Below are positions 11,590 through 23,715 of a DNA stretch of 64,000 bases, piece by piece. The position numbers were made by a program, and so were the translations under genes. The first letter of the stretch is position 1; each line of letters opens with the position of its first letter. The stretch lies in the NCBI GenBank assembly GCA_009617715.1, contig VTFK01000542.1, positions 62,001 to 126,000 of the forward strand, written 5' to 3'. Under the pieces are notes generated by a model, which saw only the letters and a program-made list of their open reading frames with translations, searched no databases and was not told where the DNA came from. Origin of the DNA: Plectrocnemia conspersa. Taxonomy: Eukaryota; Arthropoda; Insecta; Trichoptera; Polycentropodidae.

Positions 11590-11890
11590 GCTCGCTGAAC
11601 TCTCATCAAGTTTATTATAAGTCGGAAGTTCCTGATAGAAGTGAGTACATACTTTGTTTAATACTTCCTATTCTCGATCGTTTGACTAATGCGATAATTC
11701 GGGACCGAAGCAGACCATTTGTTATTGGCTACTAAATATCTAATTAAAATTTCCTTAACATGATGGCGATTATTTAATGTTCAGGTACCTATAGAAGCAT
11801 TCCGTTTTGGCAGCTCTTTTGCAAAGTTCTTTCTGCGAATGCTTTCAAATCCGCTCAAATATGCGATCAGCAAGCGCGCTTGTATCGTGC
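11590..11890 (+). repeat. Dispersed repeat, copy A (pair with 23140-23450)
   Basis: Shares an ordered series of blocks with 23140-23450: AAGTCGGAAG, AAGTGAGTA, TAATTCGG, CTAAATATCTA, TTTTGCAAAGT, CGCTCAAATATGCGATCA. The copies are diverged and differ by indels. The family is unknown; it could be part of a retrotransposon untranslated region. Confidence 0.55.
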
Positions 11891-12035
11891 TAATAAAGAA
11901 AAAAGTTATTCTTTGAAAGTTACAAATTAGTTTTATATGCTTTTTAATATACCTTTATATAAAAATTGCCAATAATTATATTTTACGGTAAGGAACATAA
12001 AAGGCATGATAATCTGATGTCAACATATCTCTTAT

Positions 12036-12543
12036 TTGCTAAGCAGTGGCGTAGCTGGGGGGCGAACCGCTCCGGGCGGCACTCCCTTGGGGGCGGCATT
12101 TTCGCGATGCAAATACCGTTCGTATAATGTGGTTCTTGATTTGAATACGCTAATATATATATATTCACAAATAGCTAAGAGCTAAGTGGAATATGTTACA
12201 ATAATGAATAACAGCTTAGCGAATGACTAGGCCGGTGGTAAAATTTGGTCAATTTCTTAGAAGTCGAAGTTCAAGTTCGAGTTGAGCAGATAATAAAATA
12301 ATAAAATGCCAGATAGCCATGAAAATATTTCAGTAAACTTGAAAGCATTTTTTTAAATGCGTATAATATGTGAAGGGAATGTAGCGTAGCTGGGGGAGGG
12401 AAGGGTCAAAAGGGGCCGCCTGCCCTGAAAGTTTTGGCATATTAAAAACATGCATTAAGTTATAGATTTTTAGGAAGGTTAGGTTTTGTATTGGATGGAT
12501 CGCCCCGGGTGGTACAAACCCTAGTTACGCAACTGTTGCTAAG
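12036..12543. mobile_element. Non-autonomous hAT element with perfect 8-bp target duplication
   Basis: The element occupies 12044-12535 (492 bp). It begins CAGTGGCGTAGCTGG and ends with the inverse of CAGTTGCGTAACTAGG. The flanks TTGCTAAG at 12036-12043 and at 12536-12543 are identical, the 8-bp duplication expected for hAT transposons. An internal GTAGCGTAGCTGGGGGAGG at about 12382 echoes the left end. No transposase is encoded. Confidence 0.8.
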
Positions 12544-12719
12544 AATATGGTATTTAGTGAGATTAAAGCTTGCTCTGTGTTTATTGTGATAGTACCATGG
12601 ATCCCCAGACTCAAACATATGTCTTTGTACGTAAAATATATGCGTAAAAAAACACCATCCGATCTTGTCCGCTGCATACATCGTCACCTAATATTGTAAT
12701 ATCAAAATAAAATTAGGCT

Positions 12720-12860
12720 AAAAATATGATTTTTAAATTTTTGACAACCGAAAAACCGGTAATTAGAAATATAGTTACCAGTAATATTGTAATGTAATTT
12801 AGTCGTAATTACCAGTAATAACCGGTCTACCGAAAACTGGTAATGCATACCCTAGTTCTG
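12720..12860. repeat. ACCGGT-rich transposon end fragment
   Basis: Contains repeated, inverted ACCGGTAAT / ATTACC(G/A)GT units and ends in a CTAGGGTATGCATTACC-type sequence (reverse strand). Similar ACCGGTATT units occur at 47925-47995 and 49465-49520. It resembles the end of a DNA transposon, but the family is not determined. Confidence 0.4.
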
Positions 12861-13640
12861 ACATTTTTATTGTAGCAAAGTTCATTTTTATATTTAGAAA
12901 TATGTACTTTTAAATTTTTTGCTTAACAGTTGATTATCAAAACACGTCATATTTTTGCGCTGTGCTAGTATTGTATTTAGGGAAATGCCTTTTAATGAGT
13001 AAAATATTTTAATAGCAGTTAAACGTCCGCATACGAACGACGACATGAATGCCGCTAGGACGCGGGTGTCGGCTCCTAGTTTTGTCGCAAACATTTTTAT
13101 TTAAATATTTTTTGAGAAAAAATATTGTAGTTCAAAATCACACTAAATATATAATTTATTCGAGTGTGATTCCATATGGCATTAGGGTTAGAAAAAAATA
13201 TGAATTCAATATTTACCATTTTTGGTCTTGAAAAATATGCATCATGTATCACTAACCATAAAAAAATACTGCGGTACGAAAAGGTTCTAAATGTTCATCG
13301 ATGAGTCATCCCTTATCTTCCGTGCTTGGAATTTCGGTTTTTCTGTTCATGTCACTATAATAGTCACCACAGAACAGTTATACATATTAAAAGTTCGTTT
13401 GTAATTGTAGCCCGGAAAAAATATATTTTGTGTACATAGCATATATACTTTTATTTTATATTGTAGATGTTTTCCAAATAAAAATATTTTTTTTCTGAAA
13501 ATGGCTAATGGAAAAAGTTATTTGTATATTTAGGAGGGGGGTCACTTCTTATCCAGTTTTAGACTTAACCCCAGAATTTTATCTAGTGATGAAAATTAAC
13601 ATTTACAATTATCTGATATTATAAAAAAAATTCATTGCTA
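12861..13640. other. Intergenic, nothing recognised
   Basis: AT-rich. A moderately GC-rich patch at 13020-13085 shows no domain. No gene called. Confidence 0.4.
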
Positions 13641-13649
13641 CACTACTCC

Positions 13650-14013
13650 GTCCTAATGCTCCGGACACCGCTCAAAAGCCATGATAGCAACACCGTTCGA
13701 TTTTGTTCACGCATGCGCACCGACCACTCTACGTTTGTAAACAAAGCTAGCTCGTTTCTGTCAGTAGGTGTTCGCGCTTCGAAGTGTCGCGCGCACGCTC
13801 TCCACTACGAACCATTATTTTTCAGCTTTTAGCTAACATTTTATTCCAATTGATAGTCGGGAAGATATATTCGCAGTGACATTGTGAATTTGCATTTCGG
13901 ATCAATTGCGAAATTAGGTGGAAAAAGTTGACAGCTGATTCCTGTCTAACCTGCTCGATCGGACAAAGGATTGATCTAACTCGGAAAACCGGTCTGACGC
14001 GTGTCTTTTAAAG
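13650..14013 (+). promoter_or_regulatory. CpG-rich block ending in a strong splice donor; possible promoter and first exon
   Basis: The block is markedly richer in CpG than its neighbours (for example GCGCTTCGAAGTGTCGCGCGC near 13775). It ends at TTTAAAG|GTGAGATTG, a good 5' splice site with the GT at 14014. No long open frame runs through it, so if transcribed rightward it would be a non-coding first exon. The next plus-strand gene is TBCEL, 18.8 kb away. That link is speculation. Confidence 0.3.
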
Positions 14014-14299
14014 GTGAGATTGACATTGTAATGCAAACGTGTTGATTAATAGAAACAAATGAAATGCACATGCAATCGAGTTGCATCACGAAAGATTTTC
14101 ATCTGATTATTTTTGGCAAGGAATGAGTAAACATCTCGACGTTAAATAATGTTTTTCTTATAAAAAACTCTTGAATGGATCCGCACGTAAAAATTTAAAT
14201 TCGTGTCGCGAATAAATAAACTACTACGACATACTACGTTTCAAATTTGTTGAGTTGAACCTGTGTATGTTTCATAACAAAGTTGACCTTGTTTAATGT

Positions 14300-16335
14300 G
14301 TGAGGATAAAAAAAATATACGCTTGGAATTTGGATATACGCAATAAGCACGCTGTAAGCAGGATATTTTATTTTAAAGTCGTGGAAAAATTTCAATGTCA
14401 TTTGTATTCAATTTTATATTGTTTCAATACTTGTAATTGTATTGTAAGAGAAAAGGAAAAATTGTTTTTCTTATTAGCGTTGAGGTGATACATTCTATTA
14501 AAATGATTTATAAATTATTGATTTTTCTTGCTAAGTGTATTTTTTGGTGAAAAACATACATATATAAAAAATAAGCTATTTAATCAATTATTTTTATTGT
14601 TTTGTTTATGTATATATTATACATATGCGTGGAATTTAAATATACGAAATAAGTACGCTAATAAAATAAGCAGATTATTGTAATTTTTTGACGTTTTAAT
14701 ATTTCAATATGAAGTATTTTTTTTTTATGTTTTTGATGACACGACATAAATATTTGTCTTGTAAATATCCTAGTTCAATTCAACATTAAACCTGAAAGTC
14801 CAAACATATTTTATCTAGTTATAAACTAAAGAATGAAAAAATAGTATTATTATACATTTATTTATATTTTGTCTTATTTTCAAACACTGAAAAATTAACG
14901 AATTACTTATAAAAACTGATATTTTATTTCATTTTATTGACATTGAGATATGTTTTTTGATATAATAAAATAAAATATATTTGCTGTTTTAAAATATGTA
15001 TATTTTAAAAATTGCAAATATATTTTATTTATATTTTAAAATATGTATATCGATAACAATAATGATGTTGATTATTTAAAATTATTTTTTAAAGAAACTA
15101 TTTTTGACAGTTAAAAATAGAGTTAATAAAATTTTAAGGAAAATGATAATAAGCTATAGATTTTTCATAGTTAAAAATATTACGCGTTTGTATCATAAAT
15201 GGTTTGCTTACATTATTCTAATACATATTTTAATATTTAAAATCATTTCTTTAACGCAATTTTTTTTATATAAATATTTTTTTTTGTAATTGTAACAAAT
15301 AGTTTATATAAAAATATGAGGAGTGAAAAATATAGTTTAAAATATAAATCTTTTTTAATAAAAAAATATAAGGTAAAAATACAAACCATCAATGATATAA
15401 TTTTCTATTTGATTTGGAAACATATTTTAAAATCGAGATTTTAGCATTGTTACTAAAGTTATATCCATGTCCTTGTCCCATAAATTGGCTAACTACATTT
15501 TTGGTAAAAAATATGTTAAATTATTATTACAATATAAAAAGTTTACTTTAATTATTTTGATACATATTTAAATTTAAAATGATTGGTGTTATTAATTAAT
15601 ATAAAAAGAAAATTAAATAATTTAATATCATTTTAATATATAAAATGTCATTAATTTGTATAAAAAGTTACAAATGTCATTATTTTGTAGAAACATATTT
15701 TTTGTGAATAAAATTTTGAGGTATAAAATGTTTAGTTAAAATACATATATATTTATCTTAGTAAAAAATATAGGTGTGTATATTATATATACATATGTAT
15801 GTGAGTCTTTTTTGTCAGTTAATAAATATTGTTAATAAAAATATAAGGGAAATAATTATTAGTTTAAGCTATATATATTTTCATAGCTAATAATATTACA
15901 CGTTTAAGTAATCAATGAAATTCTATTAGATTTGGAAAAATAATTTAAAATCGATATTCTTAGTGTTACAAATGTCATTCAGTGTAAATTGGGTAAAAAA
16001 ACATGTTGAATTATAGTTATAATATAAAAAGTTTGCTTTTATTATTCTGATAAATATTTTAATATTTAAATCGATTGGTGTTAATAATTTGAAAAAAAGT
16101 GTTTATTTAAATACGTATTTTTGTAAATGTAAAAAATAGCGTATATAAAAATATGAGGGATAAAATATTTTGTTAAAATTATAAAAAATTTTAATCAAAA
16201 ATAGTAGGTGTGCAAATGATAAAAGATAGTATTTTCTCTTTGATTTGGAAACATCATTTAAAATCGAGATTCTTGCAGTATTACCAATGTCATATCTACG
16301 TCATTGAGTGTAAATATACTAATTATTCTTTTGGG
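14300..16335. repeat. Degenerate AT-rich tandem repeat block
   Basis: Recurring blocks include GGAATTTGGATATACGCAATAAG (14322, split over 20 bases) with a relative near 14630; TTGATTTGGAAACAT...TTAAAATCGAGATT near 15405-15440, with relatives at 15930-15955 and 16235-16270; ATATAAAAATATGAGG at 15309 and 16143; and AATATAAAAAGTTT near 15530 and 16020. Spacing is uneven (about 310 to 830 bp), suggesting higher-order duplication followed by decay. No coding sequence is seen. Confidence 0.5.
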
Positions 16336-18720
16336 CCAAAAAAATAAGAATGTTCCATTGCTTTTACTGTTCTGATATACATGTATGTGCTATTAGAACA
16401 TAAGCGTCCTAACTATTTTTTGGCGAATCTGACTGTTGAAAACTTTGTCTGTTAAAATAATATAAGTTATAAAATAACTAGATAAATTTAAAACTTACTA
16501 ATAATTCAATCATAGATGTTAAAAAATAGACAATTTTCTTAAGACTATAATTTTTTTAAGTAATTTAGTGCGAAGCGAGTATTTTTCATTTTTCTCAAGG
16601 CAATTACTCATCCCTGCAATATAGTAATTATGCTCATACATCATTTATTAACACGATGGCCTACGATAAGCTTTATATTTACACTAAACTACATTTGTTA
16701 CAAAGGAAAAAATGCCGTCAACATATGCAAATTCTTGGTAAATTTGTTGCGTTTTATAACTTTGCTTAAGTATTACAATTTGCAGAAACTGCAATTTCAT
16801 ATCAATATGAGCTTGGAGAAAATCTGAAAATAACACACAAAATACCATTTAATTTGTAGGAAGCCTTGAGAAACCAAAAGCTTAGAAAGTGTAAATGAAA
16901 ACTATGTATTCAATGCTGTTGAGAATTATTTGTAATAAAACAGTAAAGCAAACTTTTTCACATATGTAGACTTGTTATTCTTTATATTGTTTGCCAAATA
17001 AGAATACTTGCTCATAAACGGTACATCGAACTAAACCCACGCCATTCTCGAGTACTGTTCATATAAAATTTTAATAATTTAATGAACGAACACTAAAATC
17101 CCTTTGGGTGCACATGGACGTGCCAAAGTCTAGACGCTGCTATTGTAATATTACACGTACAACTAATATATCGGTTATTAATGTATTGAATTACTAATCC
17201 ATAATCTAATCTTTCGTTTTACCTTTACGATTGATAGTGACAATGTCGTGTTTTTCTGCATTTAAATAAGCATCTATTCTCTGCACGCCTTTGTCGCTCA
17301 GATGACAATCGAAGCACTAAAAAGTGCAATTTCCATAAACTCCATATCAATTTGCATTGTGTGTGCAATTAATGTGTGTCTCTTTGTTCTCTGCGAAATT
17401 CGGCTCGGTCTTGTTTCGCAACCCTACCAGTCTCACGATTCGCGATCGCTGATCTAGACTTTAGAGTTTGGCGTTTTAGAGTCACGGTCTATTGTGAAAA
17501 ATCTCAGATGTGAACACTCGCCCGTGCTTGACCCTAAATAAAATACTATATCATTTTCGGGGTCTATATACTCCAACATATGTAGTTTGACCTCTGCATG
17601 GAAATCTGTGGTTGAGATAAATATATATTTTAATAATTGTTCGGATACGGATGAAAATTAATGTCCTTTTAATATAGTATTATATTCATACGCTTTCACT
17701 AAGTCGACAACATATACAATAAGTATGACAAAGGCGATGATGACAATTTTCATAAAATCATATAAAAAAATGATTAAAATATAACCTTTGCCATTTTAAA
17801 CAACAAATACAAAACGTAACATTAACTTCACAAAATGCGACGCACACCTATTTTTGAGATAAGCCTTAAACGATAATAAAGGATGGGCCTTTCCAAAATG
17901 TTGTTTCATTCAACGAACGAATTCTGCGAATTTCGGTTTTAGTAGATACTGCCGATACAGATTCTATTCACAAATGTTTTTCGAATGAGTAAAAGCATTG
18001 TCTCGCATTTCAAAACAAAATAGAGGATTTTGGAGCGGCACTAGTCACTTGGGTATATTGAGAGAAAAAACGACTGCATGTGTTATTCAAGTATACAAAT
18101 TGTTTCATTCTCATATTTTTTTCAAATTCTATCTGATATTTTATAAATATTCGAGCAATTATTCGAGTATTCATACACAAGCGGCCCTCGACTTTCCCAC
18201 ATAATTGGTTGCAAATGTTGAATGTTCGAAAGTAGAGGGATGTTAAAATAAACATTAAAAATTGTATTTTAAAATATTTATTTATCAATAATATATTAAA
18301 AATAATTATTTATCAATATATATAATTTAGTTAACGAGACGTGTTTAAGTGCTTTAATGTGTTTTATTTATAAACTTGTCAAGAGTTAGTTAAATACCAC
18401 CTATTTTTTATTTTTTTGGTAAAGAAAAAACTCTATAACATGATGTGTCTTTCTCAGCCGCCCTACGTACTACGTTCTCCATTACGATCACATTCTTCCA
18501 TGTTAGTCAAAAATTAGTCAAGATGCATAAAGGTTTCCTTCATATTTTTGATTGTCAAAGTCTTTTAGATTTGACTAGCTTCTTCTTCTTCACTTTCATT
18601 GTATATTTAATTAAATTCTTTATTAGAATTATAGTATTTAGTATTATTTAGATTTTCTCTGATATATTTTAGAGGTTTGTTTTGTTATCACTTTTTTTAG
18701 AGGTTTGTTTTTCGTATTGG
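16336..18720. other. Intergenic; one CpG-richer patch at 17340-17530
   Basis: Mostly AT-rich without exons. 17380-17500 (TTCGGCTCGGTC, TTCGCGATCGCTG) is CpG-richer and could be a promoter or untranslated exon, but no donor or open frame makes the case. A short open frame pair at 18000-18290 has no recognisable domain. Confidence 0.35.
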
Positions 18721-18781
18721 CAACACTTTTCCAGCGACAGCTTACAGCTGATTTGTGCTCAGTTTGGTTTGCCATTTTACC

Positions 18782-19115
18782 ATGAATAGAATTACGCCAG
18801 AACAACGCTTGAAAATTGTGTAAATGTATTTCGAAAATCGTGGTTTAGTTCGCAAAACTTATATTGCGCTACGACCATTTTACAGTCACCATAAAAGTCC
18901 AACCGAGCAAGTAATTTGAATAACCATGGATCGTTTTCGCACCACGCATATTTTAATTGATAATACGCATCCGCAGAGACGTCGTACACGAAAAAGTTGT
19001 TTTTGCTGTGGAGCGTAGTATTGAGGAGCACATTGTGCATAGAAATTGAAGCTGTGTTCATCCACTTTATGGATGATTTTGCGGAAAGATCTTGGTTTAC
19101 GAGCTTACGTGTAGT
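18782..19115 (+). pseudogene. Mariner/Tc1-superfamily transposase, N-terminal remnant
   Basis: Starting at ATG 18782 the translation begins MNRITPEQRLKIV and, past a stop, continues with MYFENRGLVRKTY and an RPFYS-type peptide. This is the pattern of insect mariner-like transposases, whose N-terminal helix-turn-helix is often annotated DUF4817. Further on, a WMILRKDLGLRAY peptide at about 19070-19110 matches the end of the DNA-binding region. Several stops and frame changes interrupt it, and the catalytic DDE part is missing, so this is a 3'-truncated dead copy. No inverted terminal repeat was identified at either side. Confidence 0.7.
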
Positions 19116-20550
19116 ATATGTATGTACATGGAATACCTGTCAAGTCATGTTCTAATGACCTTCATCTCATCCTATATTTCAATTTTAAAGTTACTGAACT
19201 TTATTTTTATGTGGCATTTGCTTGAAATATATATAAAAATCTTTGCTTCCCTTGAAGCTATACTTTATTCAACCCGATATGTGTATGCGTTGTATAGCTA
19301 CACTAAATAATAAATGTGTACGTATGCATATCCTTGCCTGTCTGGGTTTTTAATGTTAGAGGGCACGTCCTTGCGGTTTCTTGACATTTGCTTTGATCGG
19401 CTTTGTTTGCCCACCAAAAGCATAACGACAAATTATTGACTCAAAAACAGTGTCGAGATCATTGTACACTATCGTTTCTGTTTCGTCACGATTGAACGTG
19501 ATTTATGTCTAGCGTAATAAGCCGATCACGAGTGAATGGTGCGAGTCGTGCGAATAATGCAATATCGCCACGTACTGTTTGTGCATATCGTTGCTTAAAT
19601 ATTCTCGGATAACGAAGCCTGGTCACCCCTGGTGCTTTAGTATGAGATGCTCTGTCGAGCGCTCGCCTTTTTTCATGCCTCGTCGGGTGACCATAAATTT
19701 CTGGGTTCGCTCGTCCGATGAACCCTCCAGACGACCTGGCTCTCCCTGGCACTCTGAATTAATTGAGATCGAAGCAATTTTCGTGACTGTTCTCCGTAGA
19801 TTAGACCAATGTTTAGGTGTGCGGGTATTCTCGTATTTAATAAATAGCTCTTATGAAGTTCATCACGCAGATGAGAGAGTATCGTTTCGGAAACAGGTCG
19901 AGGACGTATTCATCATTGGCCCATTTGGTTATTGTGAATCATCGCACAGGTTGCTCAAGGCGTAATTTTAGGAGTTTAAGTTTTAAAAATACTTTCAGTT
20001 TATTTTATTTCTTAGTTGCTTTCATATAATTTTAATTGGTTTGAACTTTTTCTAAGGCTTCACTTCGCGAAAAGTATGCATCATGCACTTTTCCATTGTC
20101 TAGCTTAGCTTAGCTAAAGTGCAAGTACTCGTGTGCATACATTTTCATACACATTTATAATATCAAATATATATATATATATATAAAAAAAAGGAAATCA
20201 ATACATATGTTATTAATGTCATTGTTCATAGATGTTTGATTTTATTAAATACAACAATATTTAAGCAGTTCATATATTTAGGAATTGATTAATTCTTTTT
20301 AACTAAAATCATATGTAATTAAAATTTAAAAAAAATACAGATGTAATTATATTTTACTTTAAGATTTTCATCATAAAATGTTGATTCAATAATCATTTTA
20401 TTCAGAGAAAAACGTAGCGTAGCGTAGCCACGCTAAGATTATAAAGACAGGCGTTTTAGCTAAGCAAACACATAAATCCCAAGAGTTCAACCCCATCTTC
20501 GAGCGGCTTGCAAACACGCACATATGTTCATTATTACACAAACTGTACAA
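19116..20550. other. Unassigned; GC-richer block at 19350-19970
   Basis: 19350-19970 is less AT-rich than its surroundings and has overlapping open frames on both strands (128 codons on plus at 19579-19965, 88 codons on minus at 19752-19486). I recognise neither. The minus-strand peptide is rich in Arg and His and lacks clear homology. The block may be part of an old transposable element. Positions 20168-20185 are an (AT)n run. Confidence 0.35.
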
Positions 20551-20552
20551 CC

Positions 20553-21076
20553 AATATATTATATTATTTGTTTGTAAGATCAACGCCCTTCGTACGAGTT
20601 TTGATCCAGCATGCCGATTTTTAGGCGCGGTTAACCATTTTCTAACTTCTAATTAGCATAATTATATAAATAAGGGAATCTTCTTTGTTCGTTAGCATTC
20701 CGATAAATACCAATTTTCATCGAGTGCCCGCGAATATATAGCAATATTACTACCGTTAGATACAGCATAAATCGAAAACATATTAACTTCCGCATCTGTT
20801 TTAGTAAAAGACAATTAATTATAAGTATTGTTATAAATTCGCGGCTACTCGATGAAAATCGATATTTATCGGTCAGATGACTTACTGTGTGGTTTGAAAT
20901 TATTTGACGGAATGCTGACGTACAAAGTAGATTTTCGTATTTATATACTTATGCTAATTAGTAGTTACAGCATCACGAAAAGGGGTAATCGCGTCGTCTT
21001 ACAATCTAAAAATAAGTATGCTGGATCAAAACTTGTACGAAGGGCGATGATCTTACAAACAAAGAATATAATATTT
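20553..21076. repeat. Long imperfect inverted repeat (foldback MITE)
   Basis: The outer left arm at 20553-20625 (TTTGTTTGTAAGATCAACGC, CCCTTCGTACGAG, TTTTGATCCAGCAT) is the complement of 21005-21076. Inner stretches also pair: TTTTCATCGAGTGCCCGCGAA (about 20716-20736, split over 20 bases) against TTCGCGGCTACTCGATGAAAA (about 20837-20857), and CTAATTAGCATA against TATGCTAATTAG. The whole 524 bp could form one long hairpin. There is no coding capacity. Confidence 0.7.
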
Positions 21077-23139
21077 AGCAGTATAGAAGAGAAATATTAT
21101 ATGTATGGGATATTGATCTTCACGTAAAAATGTGAGCCGCACTAGAATTAGTAGATATTATGATTTTAAGGTCGAAGAACTATTGTAATGGTCACGGCAG
21201 CAGCTTCATAAAAATTTAATTTCCTGTATACTCTTCTATTAACTATAGAAAAAAACTCATTGCAAATGCTTATGTTGAATGCCAAAAATATATGAAAGAG
21301 TTTATTTTATGGTTTTGAAAATAATATGGTTCATCAACCTTTTCAATCGTGTATAAGAGAAGTAGTAATAAATTTCATATTTCGTCCTCTGTTGCAGATT
21401 ACAATCGTTGTTGAGAACTACCCAATAAATCATGTCAAATCCTTTGTCTCGGTTCTAATAGTTTTCCACCCCTTTCCGATGCACTCTTGGTATTCTATTC
21501 AGTCTGGCTCTGGCACCCTGGATGGTGTACTATGCGTTTTTTTGCAATAGTCTGGCATTGAACGCCCGAAATAGTTTGACCTCGAATACAAACAAAAGTG
21601 ACATACACATACTAACATTTACAATAAAAAAACATAAACATAAGTGTTTGATACAAGTCGCGCGGTCATTCCAAACGACGCGGAGCAAGTTACCATTTTG
21701 GGTTTTCCGCCTCTCGTTCAACATCAAAGTCCCAAGGCCTCAAACTGCGCATCGCGGAAACTTTTCGGACTTTTTTCTGCGGATCAAAATCCCGACGCAA
21801 ATCGAGCCGCAGTTGTATTCTATTTCTGATCCCGCATAACCTTTAAATGTTTGCCAATCACTTCTGGTTTGATTGAGTTGCGTAATTTAACCGGACTATT
21901 TTCAAGCGGCGCTTCAAACGAAAATACTTTCTCGCGTAATTATCGCATATTACGCGAAAAGCTCGGGACCGTTTTAATAAATGTGTCAAGTTGCACAACG
22001 CTTTACCGAAATGGGTCCCAGTGAGTAGGTCAGCTATGTGCTAGAATATCTAGAAATAGTCGGTGTGAATCGAGTGCGTTTCCTCTCTTTTCGATTGGAC
22101 GCAGTGGGTCAATCTGCTAGTTAATACTATATCATTTGCTGTGATGTCTGAACGATGACTGTTGGGTATCAAACTATCGACGGTGTGAACTTAGAAGACA
22201 TATGGGTCAAAGTAATCGTTAAACGATTGAGTAACCAATTTTCATTCTAATATTCTAAACACGGCGGACGAAGGCTAAAATTTAATCTAATATACATTTT
22301 GATTTGGAATCGTTGCTGTAATAAACTTGCTTATTTATTGATAAGTCACATTTTGCATTATCTTTGTTAGTATACTATACTATACTATAATATTCCTGCA
22401 TGACTAATTGGCATTGTATAATGAAAAGAAATTGTTAAATTATATAGCATATGACTTCAAAGATTGCCTTTTTATAAAGGAAAGCTTTGTTTCTGCAAAT
22501 GCATTGTCATTGTCTGGTTCTTTGTTACTTTCTGTCTTATTAACTCCGTTATGGGTGATGTTTTCTTGTGTTGTTTTATCTGGGCGTTAAAAGACTATTA
22601 TTATTTTTGTATTATATTCTTAACGGATGTAGTTCATTTGAGATAGTAAATGTGTTACTATAATATATATTTTAAACTTAATATTAATCGATAAGATTAA
22701 GATATAGATAAATGTTATGTACACAGATAATGTAATGTTATGATTCATATTTTAGTTTGTGCTTGAACTTTACCGATTCAGGTTAATATATTTTTTCGCC
22801 TATTACATTTTTATTGTCTCCGATAAATTATGGTTAAATATATAATAGTTAGTTAATAATAAATGTATAACATTTTTATATGTATGTATTCTTTTTAATA
22901 TTATTTGGTTAGTATGTATTTAGTTAAAAACATATAATATCTAATAGGGACATTAAAAATATTTAATTTTAAGTATATATAATAGCTGTAATCAGGGCCG
23001 CCGAAAGCCAACCCTGGCCCTGGAAAAATATAAAAGCATAGTCTAAATCTCTTTGATCCCGTTGACTTTTTACTTAAATCTGGTATAACGTGTGACGTAA
23101 GAGGAAACCGGCTGATTCGTTGTCTTAGAATTCAGTTTC
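21077..23139. other. Intergenic, no gene recognised
   Basis: 21330-22110 is less AT-rich, with short open frames on both strands and no recognisable domain. 22367-22390 is a short TATAC-type microsatellite. At 22993 CAGGGCCGCCGAAAG looks like a lone hAT-type transposon end, without a partner found. Confidence 0.35.
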
Positions 23140-23450
23140 AGTTTATTCCAAGTCGGAAGCTCTTGGTAAAAGTGAGTAGTTAGTACCCCGTTTAATCAGT
23201 TATAATTCGGGTATGAAACAGATCAATGTTATTGCCTGCTAAATATCTATTTAAAATTTATTTGATGTAATGGCAGTCTTTTAATGTTTATGTACCTGTA
23301 AACGCATTTCGCCAACCCTTAGATTTTGTTTTGGTACCAAATTTCTCTGTATTGGCACTGACAGTATTCATTGTTGAAGCCTTTTGCAAAGTGCTTTCTA
23401 CGAATAATTCCCAATACGCTCAAATATGCGATCATCAAGCTCGCCTGCAC
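23140..23450 (+). repeat. Dispersed repeat, copy B (pair with 11590-11890)
   Basis: Carries the same ordered blocks as copy A: AAGTCGGAAGCTC, AAAAGTGAGTA, ATAATTCGGG, CTAAATATCTATTT, TTTTGCAAAGTGCTTTC, CGCTCAAATATGCGATCA. It has an extra stretch of about 50 bases before the last blocks. Both copies share the plus orientation. Confidence 0.55.
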
Positions 23451-23643
23451 TACACTCTCTGGAAGTTGGCCAAGATTGGCCAAGGACGGAGAATATAGTG
23501 GGTTACTTCGGTCGAGTTCGGTTCTGCCCGCTCTAAAATCTCTTGGAAGTTGTCCGAGGTTACTGAGAACGAGAGGTAAAGTGGGGGTAATTCAGTCGGC
23601 AAAAGGACCGGAGTCAAAGGGACCGAAGTCGGATCTGCTCTTT

Positions 23644-23715
23644 CGAGCGCGTGCGGTGAGATACTTCCCCTTTCGCTCTCTCGCGTGTTATGTGACGAGA
23701 GTGAGAGAGATAATG
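23644..23715. repeat. Single-arm fragment of the hAT-like MITE family
   Basis: Matches one arm of the 10521-10683 MITE: GCGGTGAGATACTTCCCCTT, then CGCTCTCTCGCGTGTTA and GTGACGAGAGTGAGAGAGAT. The opposite arm is not present next to it. Confidence 0.6.

Noticed and set aside
15104..16335. CRISPR-like or satellite array
   Set aside because: Units are long, uneven and diverged, with no short identical repeats and spacers, and the genome is eukaryotic.
19486..19965. Overlapping open frames on both strands (128 and 88 codons)
   Set aside because: No recognisable motif, and strands overlap. Kept only as an unassigned GC-richer block.
20168..20185. (AT)n run as a regulatory element
   Set aside because: A simple microsatellite, expected in DNA this AT-rich.
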